Below, in pieces: positions 18,463-26,228 of a DNA stretch of 64,000 bases. The notes beneath the pieces were generated by a model. That model saw nothing but the letters and a program-made list of their open reading frames with translations. It had not been told where the DNA came from and ran no database searches. The stretch spans positions 186,001 to 250,000 of the forward strand of contig NZ_MVDI01000004.1 of the NCBI RefSeq assembly GCF_002939305.1, given 5' to 3'. Source of the stretch: Chroococcidiopsis sp. TS-821 (GTDB lineage: Bacteria; Cyanobacteriota; Cyanobacteriia; Cyanobacteriales; Chroococcidiopsidaceae). Numbering within the stretch: position 1 is the first letter of the stretch; every line of letters starts with the position of its first letter. A program made the position numbers and the translations under genes.

Positions 18463-20064
18463 CTAAAAAGAAATCGCGTAGCCGACACCAAGAATAAATC
18501 TGGCCCCGTCACCTGCATTTCCTGTAACATCAGCGATCGCCGGAGTAATAACTAATGGGAAGTTGAAAGGAACGATCGAAGCACCCAAGTTTAAGTCTTG
18601 ACCTGTCCAATCGGCAATGAGTGTGACTCGCTCTAAAGCTTGTAACCCAACGCTACCAAAGATATTGACGGTTTCGTTACCAGCTTGGACATCGCTTTCT
18701 GAGCGGAAACGACCGCCACCTAGTCCTAAAGATAAAGTCAGCTTACTTAAAGGATCAGCAGGGTCATCCCGCAAGGGAATAATCTTACTAACGACACCAT
18801 AAACACTGCTACCACCATCGGTAGAACCCCAAGTCGTCGCATTTTCAACACCAATTGCGACACCAAAGTTATTTGGTAATACGCGATGCAGTTTAAAACT
18901 GACACCACCATCTTCAAATGTATCGCCGATTAAATCGACAACCGAAACCGCAACTTCTAACCCGACAGCACGTTCCGCGTCGCCTAAACCAAAACCAAAG
19001 GAAACTCCACCGTCAGAGCGACTGGTATTTCGCGCTCGTGATTGAAAACTTGCACCTAAGAACGCATCACCCCAATCAGCACCAAACGCGGTAGGCGAAC
19101 CAACAGTCGATCCACCACCGGGTACTGTGGGTCTAATCGTATCGACGATTGTGGGTGGTTCAATGCGAAACTGTTCGCGTAACTGCGCGACTTCTTGTTC
19201 TGCGGGCGGTGTTGCAGGTTCTGGGGCTGTAGCAATGGTTTCGTAACCTACAATAAACTGATTTGCCACATCGGTTGGTTCTAGAGGAGGTACTGTACCG
19301 TTACGGACTAAAGCTTGATAAATAAACGCCGCAACATCCGCACGTGTCGCAACTTGATTGGGATTGAGCGTTGCTAGGTTAGGGTAGTTAACGACTATCC
19401 GATTTTCGGTTGCAGCAGCGATCGCATTGCGGGCAAAATCAGGAATATCCGCAGCATCCTGGAAGTTATCTAGAATCGCGATATCGCTTGCTGTTAAGTT
19501 CAATCCACTAGCGAGCGAGACTAGCGCTTGCGCACGGGGAATGTTTTGCTCAGGAAGAAAGATATTATTCGGATATCCTGCAAGAAACCCCGATCGGTAC
19601 GCAGCTTGAATCGCATCACTTGCCCAGTAGAATGGAGGTACGTCATTGAAGGCGATCGCTTCGCGTTGCTGTGTTAGCGGAAACGCTTTACTAATCATCG
19701 CGGCGAACTGCGCGCGCGTCACGGGTGCATTAGGGCGAAAAGTTCCATCGGGAAAACCGCTAATCACATTCCGTGCGGCTAAAGCTTCAATAAAACTTTG
19801 TGCCCAATTGTTTTGAATATCTGGAAACGTTATTGCTTGCGCGATATTGTAACTATTAGTTTTTGTGGAACTGTCTTGTGCTGCTTGCTGCTGTAATAAA
19901 TGCGCAGTGTTGACCTTGAACGAAGTCGCGTTATCTCGTGCATTCAAATCTCTAATCGTATGAGAATCTGGCAACTCAACACTAGGGCTAGCATATGCTA
20001 CTTGACCTAAGTTACTAATAGCTAATGCTGCTAAGATATAAAGTGCAGGTTTCAAAATAAGCAT
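18463..20064 (-). CDS. SLH-domain outer-membrane beta-barrel protein
   Basis: A 533-residue exported protein. A signal peptide (about 1-26) is followed by a low-complexity linker. Three S-layer-homology repeats come next: FPDIQNNWAQSFIEAL at ~88, FNDVPPFYWASDAIQAA at ~150, and a third from ~205. From about 325 to the end are alternating hydrophobic strands closing in GVGYAISF, with the C-terminal Phe typical of outer-membrane barrels. In cyanobacteria SLH domains anchor the outer membrane to the cell-wall polysaccharide. The barrel here is about 200 residues, shorter than OprB-type porins. It heads a bicistron with the small secreted protein, and perfect inverted repeats lie in its leader. 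Confidence 0.83.
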   Translation of the reverse strand: MLILKPALYILAALAISNLGQVAYASPSVELPDSHTIRDLNARDNATSFKVNTAHLLQQQAAQDSSTKTNSYNIAQAITFPDIQNNWAQSFIEALAARNVISGFPDGTFRPNAPVTRAQFAAMISKAFPLTQQREAIAFNDVPPFYWASDAIQAAYRSGFLAGYPNNIFLPEQNIPRAQALVSLASGLNLTASDIAILDNFQDAADIPDFARNAIAAATENRIVVNYPNLATLNPNQVATRADVAAFIYQALVRNGTVPPLEPTDVANQFIVGYETIATAPEPATPPAEQEVAQLREQFRIEPPTIVDTIRPTVPGGGSTVGSPTAFGADWGDAFLGASFQSRARNTSRSDGGVSFGFGLGDAERAVGLEVAVSVVDLIGDTFEDGGVSFKLHRVLPNNFGVAIGVENATTWGSTDGGSSVYGVVSKIIPLRDDPADPLSKLTLSLGLGGGRFRSESDVQAGNETVNIFGSVGLQALERVTLIADWTGQDLNLGASIVPFNFPLVITPAIADVTGNAGDGARFILGVGYAISF

Positions 20065-20165
20065 ACAAATTATTATTTTTAATAATCACGTTGTAGATTG
20101 AAATCAATATTTTTTTATATTCCTTTGCTTGCGCAATAGCTTGCAGAAAAAAATGCAAACATTAC

Positions 20166-20193
20166 TTTCTCTTGACGCAGTCTTCAAGAGAAA
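20166..20193. repeat. Perfect 10-bp inverted repeat in SLH-gene leader
   Basis: TTTCTCTTGA (20166-20175) and TCAAGAGAAA (20184-20193) flank an 8-base loop, 102-129 bases upstream of the SLH gene start. There is no T-run, so it is more likely an operator or an mRNA leader hairpin than a terminator. Confidence 0.6.
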
Positions 20194-20312
20194 TCAAATA
20201 AATAGCAAGTTTTTCGCTGAGTTGGCTACAGCTAAAACCTACTTATAAATGTGCAAAGAATCAAGGAAATTGAGGGCTAATTATTAGCATTAACAAGTAA
20301 TTAACAGTCGGT

Positions 20313-20334
20313 CTTTAGCTTTTTTGAGCTAAAG
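20313..20334. repeat. Perfect 8-bp inverted repeat
   Basis: CTTTAGCT (20313-20320) and AGCTAAAG (20327-20334) flank TTTTTG. The pair sits about 250 bases upstream of the SLH gene and 430 bases past the wbpI-like stop. No T-run follows on either strand, so a regulatory hairpin or operator is as likely as a terminator. Confidence 0.5.
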
Positions 20335-20759
20335 TTCTAACTACAAGTGCGCTAAATACTTTTTTGCTACTTAACTCAAAACAAAGATAGATTTCAACAT
20401 TTTTGGTATTTTTAGAAATAATCAGTGACGACAGCAATGTAACTTTGCTGTATCTTGCATTCAAGCGTGTTTTTACTTAAAACTATAGAATAAATACGGA
20501 ACAATAAAAGAGATTCCGTAATTTTACCGTATTACTAGATTTATAGTTTTGGCTACATATATTTTGATGTAGAAGTGGCAAGTCACTTAACGAACAACAT
20601 AGCTACAAGTTCATTTTTGCCACTAATACCATTCCATTTGAATTGGAGCTCGCATCGAGTGCCTCGTAGTGAAACTCAATTAAGGCAGATGATACATCTA
20701 CTAGCATGCAATTGTGAAAATTTTGCACAAATGTTCAGTGCATTTGTCATAGTTGAACT

Positions 20760-21815
20760 TTAGGCAGCAAGTAAGATATCAGCGATGCGTATTGCTGCAT
20801 CACCTTCGCCGTAGAGTTGCGGCGCATGAATCGGCGTGCTGAAATTAGTTAGAGACTGATATAAGTTTTCAGGCTTGACGAGATGATTCCAACCGACTTC
20901 TACGGTTTCTTGCCACTCGGTTTCATCTCTCAGTGTAAAGCAAGGACGTCCTAAAATGTATGCTTCTTTTTGCATTCCTCCCGAATCGGTGAGCACAGCT
21001 TGACAGTTTTTTTCTAAGATCAACATATCAAGATAACTCACTGGTGGAATAACTTGAATTGCTTCAAGATAACGTGTCATTTCCTGCTGCTGTACTTTGG
21101 CTAAAGTTCTCGGATGCATGGGAAAGACAACAGGATAGTTGAGGTGCGATAAATTTTCTAAAATATTTTGGAGGCGATCGCAGTTATCGGTGTTACTCGG
21201 TCGATGAATCGTTGCTAAATAAAACTTTTGGTTAACCAAATCAAGTTTCTCTAAAATTTGTGATGTCTGCTGGGCTTTAGTAAGATACGTTAATATTGCA
21301 TCCATCATCACATCGCCAACAAGATGTACTCCTTGAAAGATTCCTTCTTTGGCAAGACACTGTACGGCTAAAGGTGTTGGTGCAAATAGCAGTTGCGAAA
21401 GACGATCGGTAACAACGCGATTGATTTCTTCGGGCATTTCCCTGTTATAGCTGCGCAGTCCTGCTTCAATATGGGAAATGGGAATTTGTAGCTTCGCTGC
21501 AACCAAAGCACCAGCGATCGTCGAATTGGTGTCGCCATAAACGCAAACCCAATCGGGCTTGATTTGCAATAAGATTTCTTCGATCTTCTCCATCATGCGA
21601 CCTGTCATTGCCCCATGATTTAAGCTATGGATGTTTAAATGGTATTTCGGTTGAGGTAAATCTAAGTCTTGAAAAAAAATATCAGACATTGTACGGTCAA
21701 AGTGCTGTCCGGTGTGGATGATAATTTCCTCAATTCCAGCATTCTGAAAGGCGCAGCTGACAACTGATGCTTTGATAAATTGTGGTCTAGCCCCCAGAAT
21801 TGTGACTATTTTCAT
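20760..21815 (-). CDS. wbpI: Non-hydrolysing UDP-sugar 2-epimerase, WbpI-like
   Basis: A 351-residue member of the WecB/WbpI 2-epimerase family (GT-B-like fold). Landmarks are the start ILGARPQFIKASVV, VYGDTNSTIAGALVAAK (~92), SHIEAGLRSYN with MPEEINR (~115-130), MHPRT (~235) and LTDSGGMQKEA (~275). The start and HIEAGLRSYNREMPEEINR match WbpI better than WecB, which begins with a TRPE motif. I therefore propose C2 epimerisation of UDP-GlcNAc(3NAc)A to the mannuronate form, using the product of the WbpA/B/E/D genes at 31742-35875. Plain UDP-GlcNAc 2-epimerase remains the alternative. It follows the GT2 gene after 16 bases. Confidence 0.88.
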   Translation of the reverse strand: MKIVTILGARPQFIKASVVSCAFQNAGIEEIIIHTGQHFDRTMSDIFFQDLDLPQPKYHLNIHSLNHGAMTGRMMEKIEEILLQIKPDWVCVYGDTNSTIAGALVAAKLQIPISHIEAGLRSYNREMPEEINRVVTDRLSQLLFAPTPLAVQCLAKEGIFQGVHLVGDVMMDAILTYLTKAQQTSQILEKLDLVNQKFYLATIHRPSNTDNCDRLQNILENLSHLNYPVVFPMHPRTLAKVQQQEMTRYLEAIQVIPPVSYLDMLILEKNCQAVLTDSGGMQKEAYILGRPCFTLRDETEWQETVEVGWNHLVKPENLYQSLTNFSTPIHAPQLYGEGDAAIRIADILLAA

Positions 21816-21831
21816 AAATAAACAGATGAGA

Positions 21832-22617
21832 TTATTTGTAAACGAATACTTTTTGTTGAATTTGGTTCGTAAATCTACGTTTGATTAATCGACTTAAGTA
21901 CTTAAGGTGACTGAAGACAACCCTAATGACACGTAACTTGGAGTGTCCAAAAACCCGACTTTGAAGTTCTGTAGGATACTCGGCGACTGTATAGCCACGA
22001 AGCATTGCTTCAACTAAAACTTCGACTAAGCCAAGAAACCCAGGATGCGTAATTGGTATTCTTTCTAAAACTTCGCGACGATAAGCGCGAAACATACTTG
22101 TGTATGTATAGAGTTTTTGTGGTAAAACTAGCCGATAGATTTGCGATAATCCTTTACTTAAGAATAGCCGCCAAGCAGGAACATTTTTGACCGATCCTTG
22201 TGGATGATAGGGCGAAGCAGTTGCAATGTCTGCTAAATTGATTAAGTTTAATAAGGGAATAAGTTGTTGTGGTTCGTAAGTGCAATCGCTATCTATTGTA
22301 CAAATGATGTCGCCTTGCGAGTACATAAACCCAGTTTGAATTGCAGCGCTCAGACCTTTATTTTGCTGATGACGAATAATTTGTACTTGTTCGCCAAAGT
22401 AACGTTGAATTTGGATAAATGTATCATCGGTACTGCCATCATCAATAAAGATGAGTTCAGTTTCTCTCGCTAAACTTAGCTGACGCCAAACTGGTATGAG
22501 CTTTGTACTGAGAGATGCGATACCTTCTGACTCGTTGAAGCAGGGAATGATAATACTGACAGATTGTCTATCTATCGTATTTGTGGCAATTTGAGTTTTT
22601 AAAGGTTGTGTTTGCAT
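21832..22617 (-). CDS. DPM1/ArnC-like polyprenyl-phosphate glycosyltransferase (GT2)
   Basis: A 261-residue GT-A enzyme of the dolichol-phosphate mannose synthase type. It has SIIIPCFNESEGIASL, FIDDGSTDDT and TIDSDCTYEP (the DxD), then the MFRAYRREVLERI acceptor helix and the Arg-rich RVFGHSKLR motif. No C-terminal membrane helices are present, as in soluble DPM1. Such enzymes load a sugar on polyprenyl phosphate for use by a periplasmic GT-C enzyme, and a candidate lies at 26229. AGGA eleven bases before the ATG may serve as ribosome-binding site. It is followed 16 bases later by the 2-epimerase gene. Confidence 0.87.
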   Translation of the reverse strand: MQTQPLKTQIATNTIDRQSVSIIIPCFNESEGIASLSTKLIPVWRQLSLARETELIFIDDGSTDDTFIQIQRYFGEQVQIIRHQQNKGLSAAIQTGFMYSQGDIICTIDSDCTYEPQQLIPLLNLINLADIATASPYHPQGSVKNVPAWRLFLSKGLSQIYRLVLPQKLYTYTSMFRAYRREVLERIPITHPGFLGLVEVLVEAMLRGYTVAEYPTELQSRVFGHSKLRVIRVVFSHLKYLSRLIKRRFTNQIQQKVFVYK

Positions 22618-22669
22618 TTCATAAAATTCCTAGTAACTTAGGGAGTAGTCAATTATTTCACCTGCTGAC

Positions 22670-23533
22670 TTACCGAGTAAAAGTAATTTTCTGCACGGCA
22701 AATTTTCGTAAAAAGGTCATTTCTCCAGTTTGGGTGTTGACGATAAACAGCGAGTTAGTTCCTTCGTAGGTAGGATCGGCAAGGGCAAATAATTGATTAG
22801 AAGGAGATAGCGCTAGGTCTGCGACATCATTGACTAGGAGGTTTTTGTTGTAGCTGAGCGGCGCAATTGGAAGAATTCTGGCTTTACCTGTAATAATAGA
22901 GCGATTAGCAAAATCAAATTGAACGAGAACGGGACCTGTATCAGGACCTAGGGATGTCCCGTACGTTGTCCCTCTAGGCGATTGACAGAGGTTGCTGTAG
23001 CGGCGATTGGGTAGTAAATCAACATCAGAAAGAAAATTTACTCGACCAGATCGACGATCCACATTAGCAAATCGAAATGGTGGCGTTCCTTGATTGAGAC
23101 TGATAATACTTAGCAGGTTATTATCGTTGGTGTTAAGTAAACTTTCAAAAGCAGCATCGTTGTCTAAGCCTTGCGGTTCGGGTATCTCTTCGGTCGTAGA
23201 AGAAATGATCCGGCTGCGTCGTCCAAGTCTTCTACCTGGTAGTGCCATTCTCGGACCTGTGGCGATCGCAAATCTCCCAGATATAGCAGTGAACGCACTA
23301 ATACGCTCGCCAGGTTCAATACGGCGTTGGATATTTATTGGTAAAATATTGCCAGTGGCTAAATTCAGTGCTTGTATAATTAAGTTTTCTCCGGTGGAAT
23401 CTAACGTCACCCCATAAAGGATTGGTCCTCCACGTTGCGCAAATGCTCTTTGGGCAAAGCCACTTAAAGCAGTGGTTGCAGCTGTTGCGATCGCAATTTG
23501 TCCAAAACGACGGCGTCGAATTCTCAATGTCAT
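22670..23533 (-). CDS. Tat-exported protein, possibly beta-propeller, function unknown
   Basis: A 287-residue protein. The N-terminus RRRRFGQIAIATAATTALSG with an AFA-Q cleavage site (~33) is a twin-arginine signal. The mature part is made of short beta-like stretches (ILYGVTLDS, FAIATG, LFALADPTY, LFIVNTQTGEMTFL) reminiscent of DUF4394-like or propeller proteins, but I cannot assign a family. Tat export implies it folds, perhaps with a cofactor, before crossing the membrane. The gene lies 22 bases after the large DUF4082 protein gene and before the GT2 gene, so the three may be co-transcribed. Confidence 0.75.
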   Translation of the reverse strand: MTLRIRRRRFGQIAIATAATTALSGFAQRAFAQRGGPILYGVTLDSTGENLIIQALNLATGNILPINIQRRIEPGERISAFTAISGRFAIATGPRMALPGRRLGRRSRIISSTTEEIPEPQGLDNDAAFESLLNTNDNNLLSIISLNQGTPPFRFANVDRRSGRVNFLSDVDLLPNRRYSNLCQSPRGTTYGTSLGPDTGPVLVQFDFANRSIITGKARILPIAPLSYNKNLLVNDVADLALSPSNQLFALADPTYEGTNSLFIVNTQTGEMTFLRKFAVQKITFTR

Positions 23534-23555
23534 AAACTCGTGTTGTTTAATTTAA

Positions 23556-25814
23556 TTAAGGAACAATAATATTGGGGTCAGGAGTTAAGGGTTTCGCTCC
23601 CATATCGGCAAAGATATTGACAGCAATTTGCTTAACGCGAAGATCTTCTTTGGATGGATTGATGCGATCGCTATCTAATCCCCACATCCATTGATTCGAC
23701 CCGGTGGAAAAGACTTTAGCACCACTCGCAGCGGTGTAACGCACAGCGTGAGAAACTTGTGTATTTGTTCCTTGTGGTAAATCTTCGTCTATATTGGCAG
23801 GATTTACTTGCGATTGACCGAGAATGACTAACCCATTGGGAGTTGCGCCATTGTTCGCGATTGCATCCCACTCAAAGCCAACTAATCCAGTGAGGCGATC
23901 GCCGTTTTGCAATCCTGTATTCGCGTAGTAGGGGTTATTGCTGTTAGTTACAATGAAATCATATCCACCGTAAGTGTTTGTCGTCCCGTTAATATCGCCC
24001 CAAGTAAAGTAGAGGTCATCGCGATCGCCTGTATACATAACTCCAAGCAATGCATTTTCGGGTTTATTATTTTGTGGACTGCGAAACTTGTTAGTTGGTG
24101 CAACAGGATCTTGCGCCCATTGATCTTTATAGCAAACCATAACACGGTTAGTAACTCCACTGCTAGAGTTCTCAAATCGCACTCGCCAGTAAGCAGTATT
24201 TGCCGAGAAAAAGGCTAAATTGACTCCAGCATTACGTGCTTGTTCGACCGCGTTGCGCTGTTCCATTGTCCAGTATTCATCATGACCTACGGAAAGAAAA
24301 ACCTTGTGTTGCTGTAAGATGCTGGGATTTGTTTGAATGTCTAAATTAGTTACGTAAGAAACATCATAACCTTGTGACTCTAACCATCGCGCCATGTTTC
24401 GTTCCCATAGCGTCATTAAGTTATAGTGATGCCATTCAATATTTGTCATCGACAGCGGTCGATCTAAAGAGACTTTTGCTGCTTTTTGACCGCCAATACT
24501 GTGGTAAGCATAGGTACTGTAACCGCCGTAGTTATTGTACGCTAAGTAAGTTGTAAAACTGCTTTGAAAGAGAATATCAGAAGTACTGCTGTCGTTACGG
24601 ACAACGAACCAAATCTGCGATTGTTTTCCGTTTCCAAGGTGCGTTAGTTTAGCTGTATACAATCCACTCGTCCAGTCACTGCCCACGGGAATTGTATATG
24701 AGGTTGACCAATCACATTCAACTAATCTTGTCGCTGAATCGGTCATTGTCGGTGCTGGTTGAGTGGTACCATTAAGCGCACCACTGCTAACCATGAGACG
24801 ACCACCTGTACCGCCGTAGTAACCTAAGCGATAAACATCTACTCTAAATTGCCCTGGTTGTTGCAATGATACTTTAATTGGTAAAGATTGACCGCGATTA
24901 ACGCTCGTTGCTGTTGCGTAGCCAACAATCTCGGTTGTTCCTTGATTGGTAATTTTCCATGCTGTCGTTCCTGGTTTTTGGTTTTCTAAGACAATCGGAT
25001 TGCTTACCGTAGCATTACTTCTCGCCGAAAAGGTCACTTCACCAATGTTTGGTGCTGTTGCTTTGACTGTATTTACAGTGTCTGCTGCAGGTCCTAGTGT
25101 CAAAGTCGTACTGGCTTGACCATTGGCATTTGTTATCGCCGTCGTAGGCGAGACCGAACCTCCTCCAGCCGTCACGGCAAAAGTTACTGTTACCCCTGCT
25201 TGTGGATTGCCAGTTGTGTCTTTTACTTGTACGACTAAAGGCTCTGGTAAAGCGGCTCCTGCATTACCGTTTTGATTGTTACCACTAACAATCGTAATAG
25301 TAGGCGGGACGTTTGCAACAAAGACAATATCGCGAAAGTAATTACTATTACGAAAAGAGTTTTGTGGTAGCGCCCCTGGAACGCCATACACGCCATTGTT
25401 CCCTGCAACCGAGCTCAGATCTCCATTAACAATTGAGTTTGCTAGTTGATCGTAACTGATCGCAAAGTAGCTATTGACATTGACCGTAACGACATAGGTA
25501 GTGTTGGCTTGAATCAATAAAGGAGTGCTTAACGTCGCCTGTTGCCAACCAGAAGTCGTTTCATTCGTGAAAGTAACACTCGCCAAAATAGTGCCATTTG
25601 TTGACCAGATTCTACCAATGTGAGAACCTGGTTCGCTTGCTGCCTTCCAGTAGCGAATCGCAATAATTCGACCTGCTTTGGCACTGCGAAACCTCATACC
25701 CAATTCGTAAGGAACGCCATCAGAGACATTGGGAATGCTTGGCGATTGCGTTGTAAAGATTGTCTGATTATTGGGTGCTTGAGCAATTAAAAAGGTTGGG
25801 GAATTATTATCCAT
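23556..25814 (-). CDS. DUF4082 + Big-1 + N,N-dimethylformamidase-like domain protein
   Basis: A 752-residue multidomain protein. DUF4082 spans about 15-165 (YELGMRFRSAKAGRIIAIRY, ending FRDIVFV). A bacterial Ig-like (Big-1/invasin) domain lies at about 170-265 (VTVTFAVTAGGGSVSPTT, GQASTTLTLG). A long C-terminal region resembles the C-terminal part of the N,N-dimethylformamidase large subunit (RVDVYRLGYYGG ~330, FLSVGHDEYWT ~505, NLAFFSANTAYWRVRFE ~535). The domain set is typical of extracellular proteins, yet no signal peptide is visible and no upstream in-frame start exists before a stop codon. The reaction is unknown. A carbohydrate- or amide-directed role is possible. Confidence 0.8.
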   Translation of the reverse strand: MDNNSPTFLIAQAPNNQTIFTTQSPSIPNVSDGVPYELGMRFRSAKAGRIIAIRYWKAASEPGSHIGRIWSTNGTILASVTFTNETTSGWQQATLSTPLLIQANTTYVVTVNVNSYFAISYDQLANSIVNGDLSSVAGNNGVYGVPGALPQNSFRNSNYFRDIVFVANVPPTITIVSGNNQNGNAGAALPEPLVVQVKDTTGNPQAGVTVTFAVTAGGGSVSPTTAITNANGQASTTLTLGPAADTVNTVKATAPNIGEVTFSARSNATVSNPIVLENQKPGTTAWKITNQGTTEIVGYATATSVNRGQSLPIKVSLQQPGQFRVDVYRLGYYGGTGGRLMVSSGALNGTTQPAPTMTDSATRLVECDWSTSYTIPVGSDWTSGLYTAKLTHLGNGKQSQIWFVVRNDSSTSDILFQSSFTTYLAYNNYGGYSTYAYHSIGGQKAAKVSLDRPLSMTNIEWHHYNLMTLWERNMARWLESQGYDVSYVTNLDIQTNPSILQQHKVFLSVGHDEYWTMEQRNAVEQARNAGVNLAFFSANTAYWRVRFENSSSGVTNRVMVCYKDQWAQDPVAPTNKFRSPQNNKPENALLGVMYTGDRDDLYFTWGDINGTTNTYGGYDFIVTNSNNPYYANTGLQNGDRLTGLVGFEWDAIANNGATPNGLVILGQSQVNPANIDEDLPQGTNTQVSHAVRYTAASGAKVFSTGSNQWMWGLDSDRINPSKEDLRVKQIAVNIFADMGAKPLTPDPNIIVP

Positions 25815-26228
25815 TGAAAATATAATTTTAGTACAGTATGTTGTTATTGCAGTGTTGCTTTGTTTGTATTAGTAGACATAAAGCTAGCTCGATAGAAAGT
25901 TAGAAGTATTGTTATGAGAAATTAATCTTTCATCAAAAAAAGACATGCTTGATGTATATATAGTTTTGATATAAATGTCATACTTACAAAACTCATTTTT
26001 GCAAGCTGAATCACCTAAACTCGCATGCTAGCTGATTTAGAAAAAATAAATCTCAACAAGTTGCGAAAAACCTAACTTTGTATGTATGATACAACAATAA
26101 AATCAAAAGCGTAAGTAAATTAATCTACTTTTTAGAAAATGTCACAGATAGCACGTTGATAAAAATCTGTTGACAAAAGCACTAACAGTTTGTTTGATCG
26201 AGCAGATTTATAGAATTGGAGATAATAA
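25815..26228. other. Divergent promoter region
   Basis: About 414 AT-rich bases separate the minus-strand DUF4082 gene from the plus-strand membrane glycosyltransferase. Both promoters must lie here. One candidate for the plus strand is listed separately. No gene was seen. Confidence 0.6.
26170..26198 (+). promoter_or_regulatory. Candidate sigma-70 promoter of the GT39-like gene
   Basis: A perfect -35 TTGACA (26170-26175), a 17-base spacer and a weak -10 TTTGAT (26193-26198) sit 30 bases before the ATG. A GGAG box (26218-26221) seven bases before the start is the ribosome-binding site. The -10 match is only 4 of 6. Confidence 0.4.

Larger units (their letters stand above)
20065..20759. other. 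Long leader/spacer between SLH gene and wbpI-like gene
   Basis: About 695 bases with no credible gene. One short plus-strand frame near 20575-20763 looks accidental. The region holds two perfect inverted repeats (listed separately) in the leader of the SLH gene and otherwise AT-rich sequence. Confidence 0.5.

Noticed and set aside
20575-20763. Plus-strand open frame of 62 codons
   Set aside because: No start signal or resemblance. It lies in the leader region and its end overlaps the stop of the 2-epimerase gene on the opposite strand.
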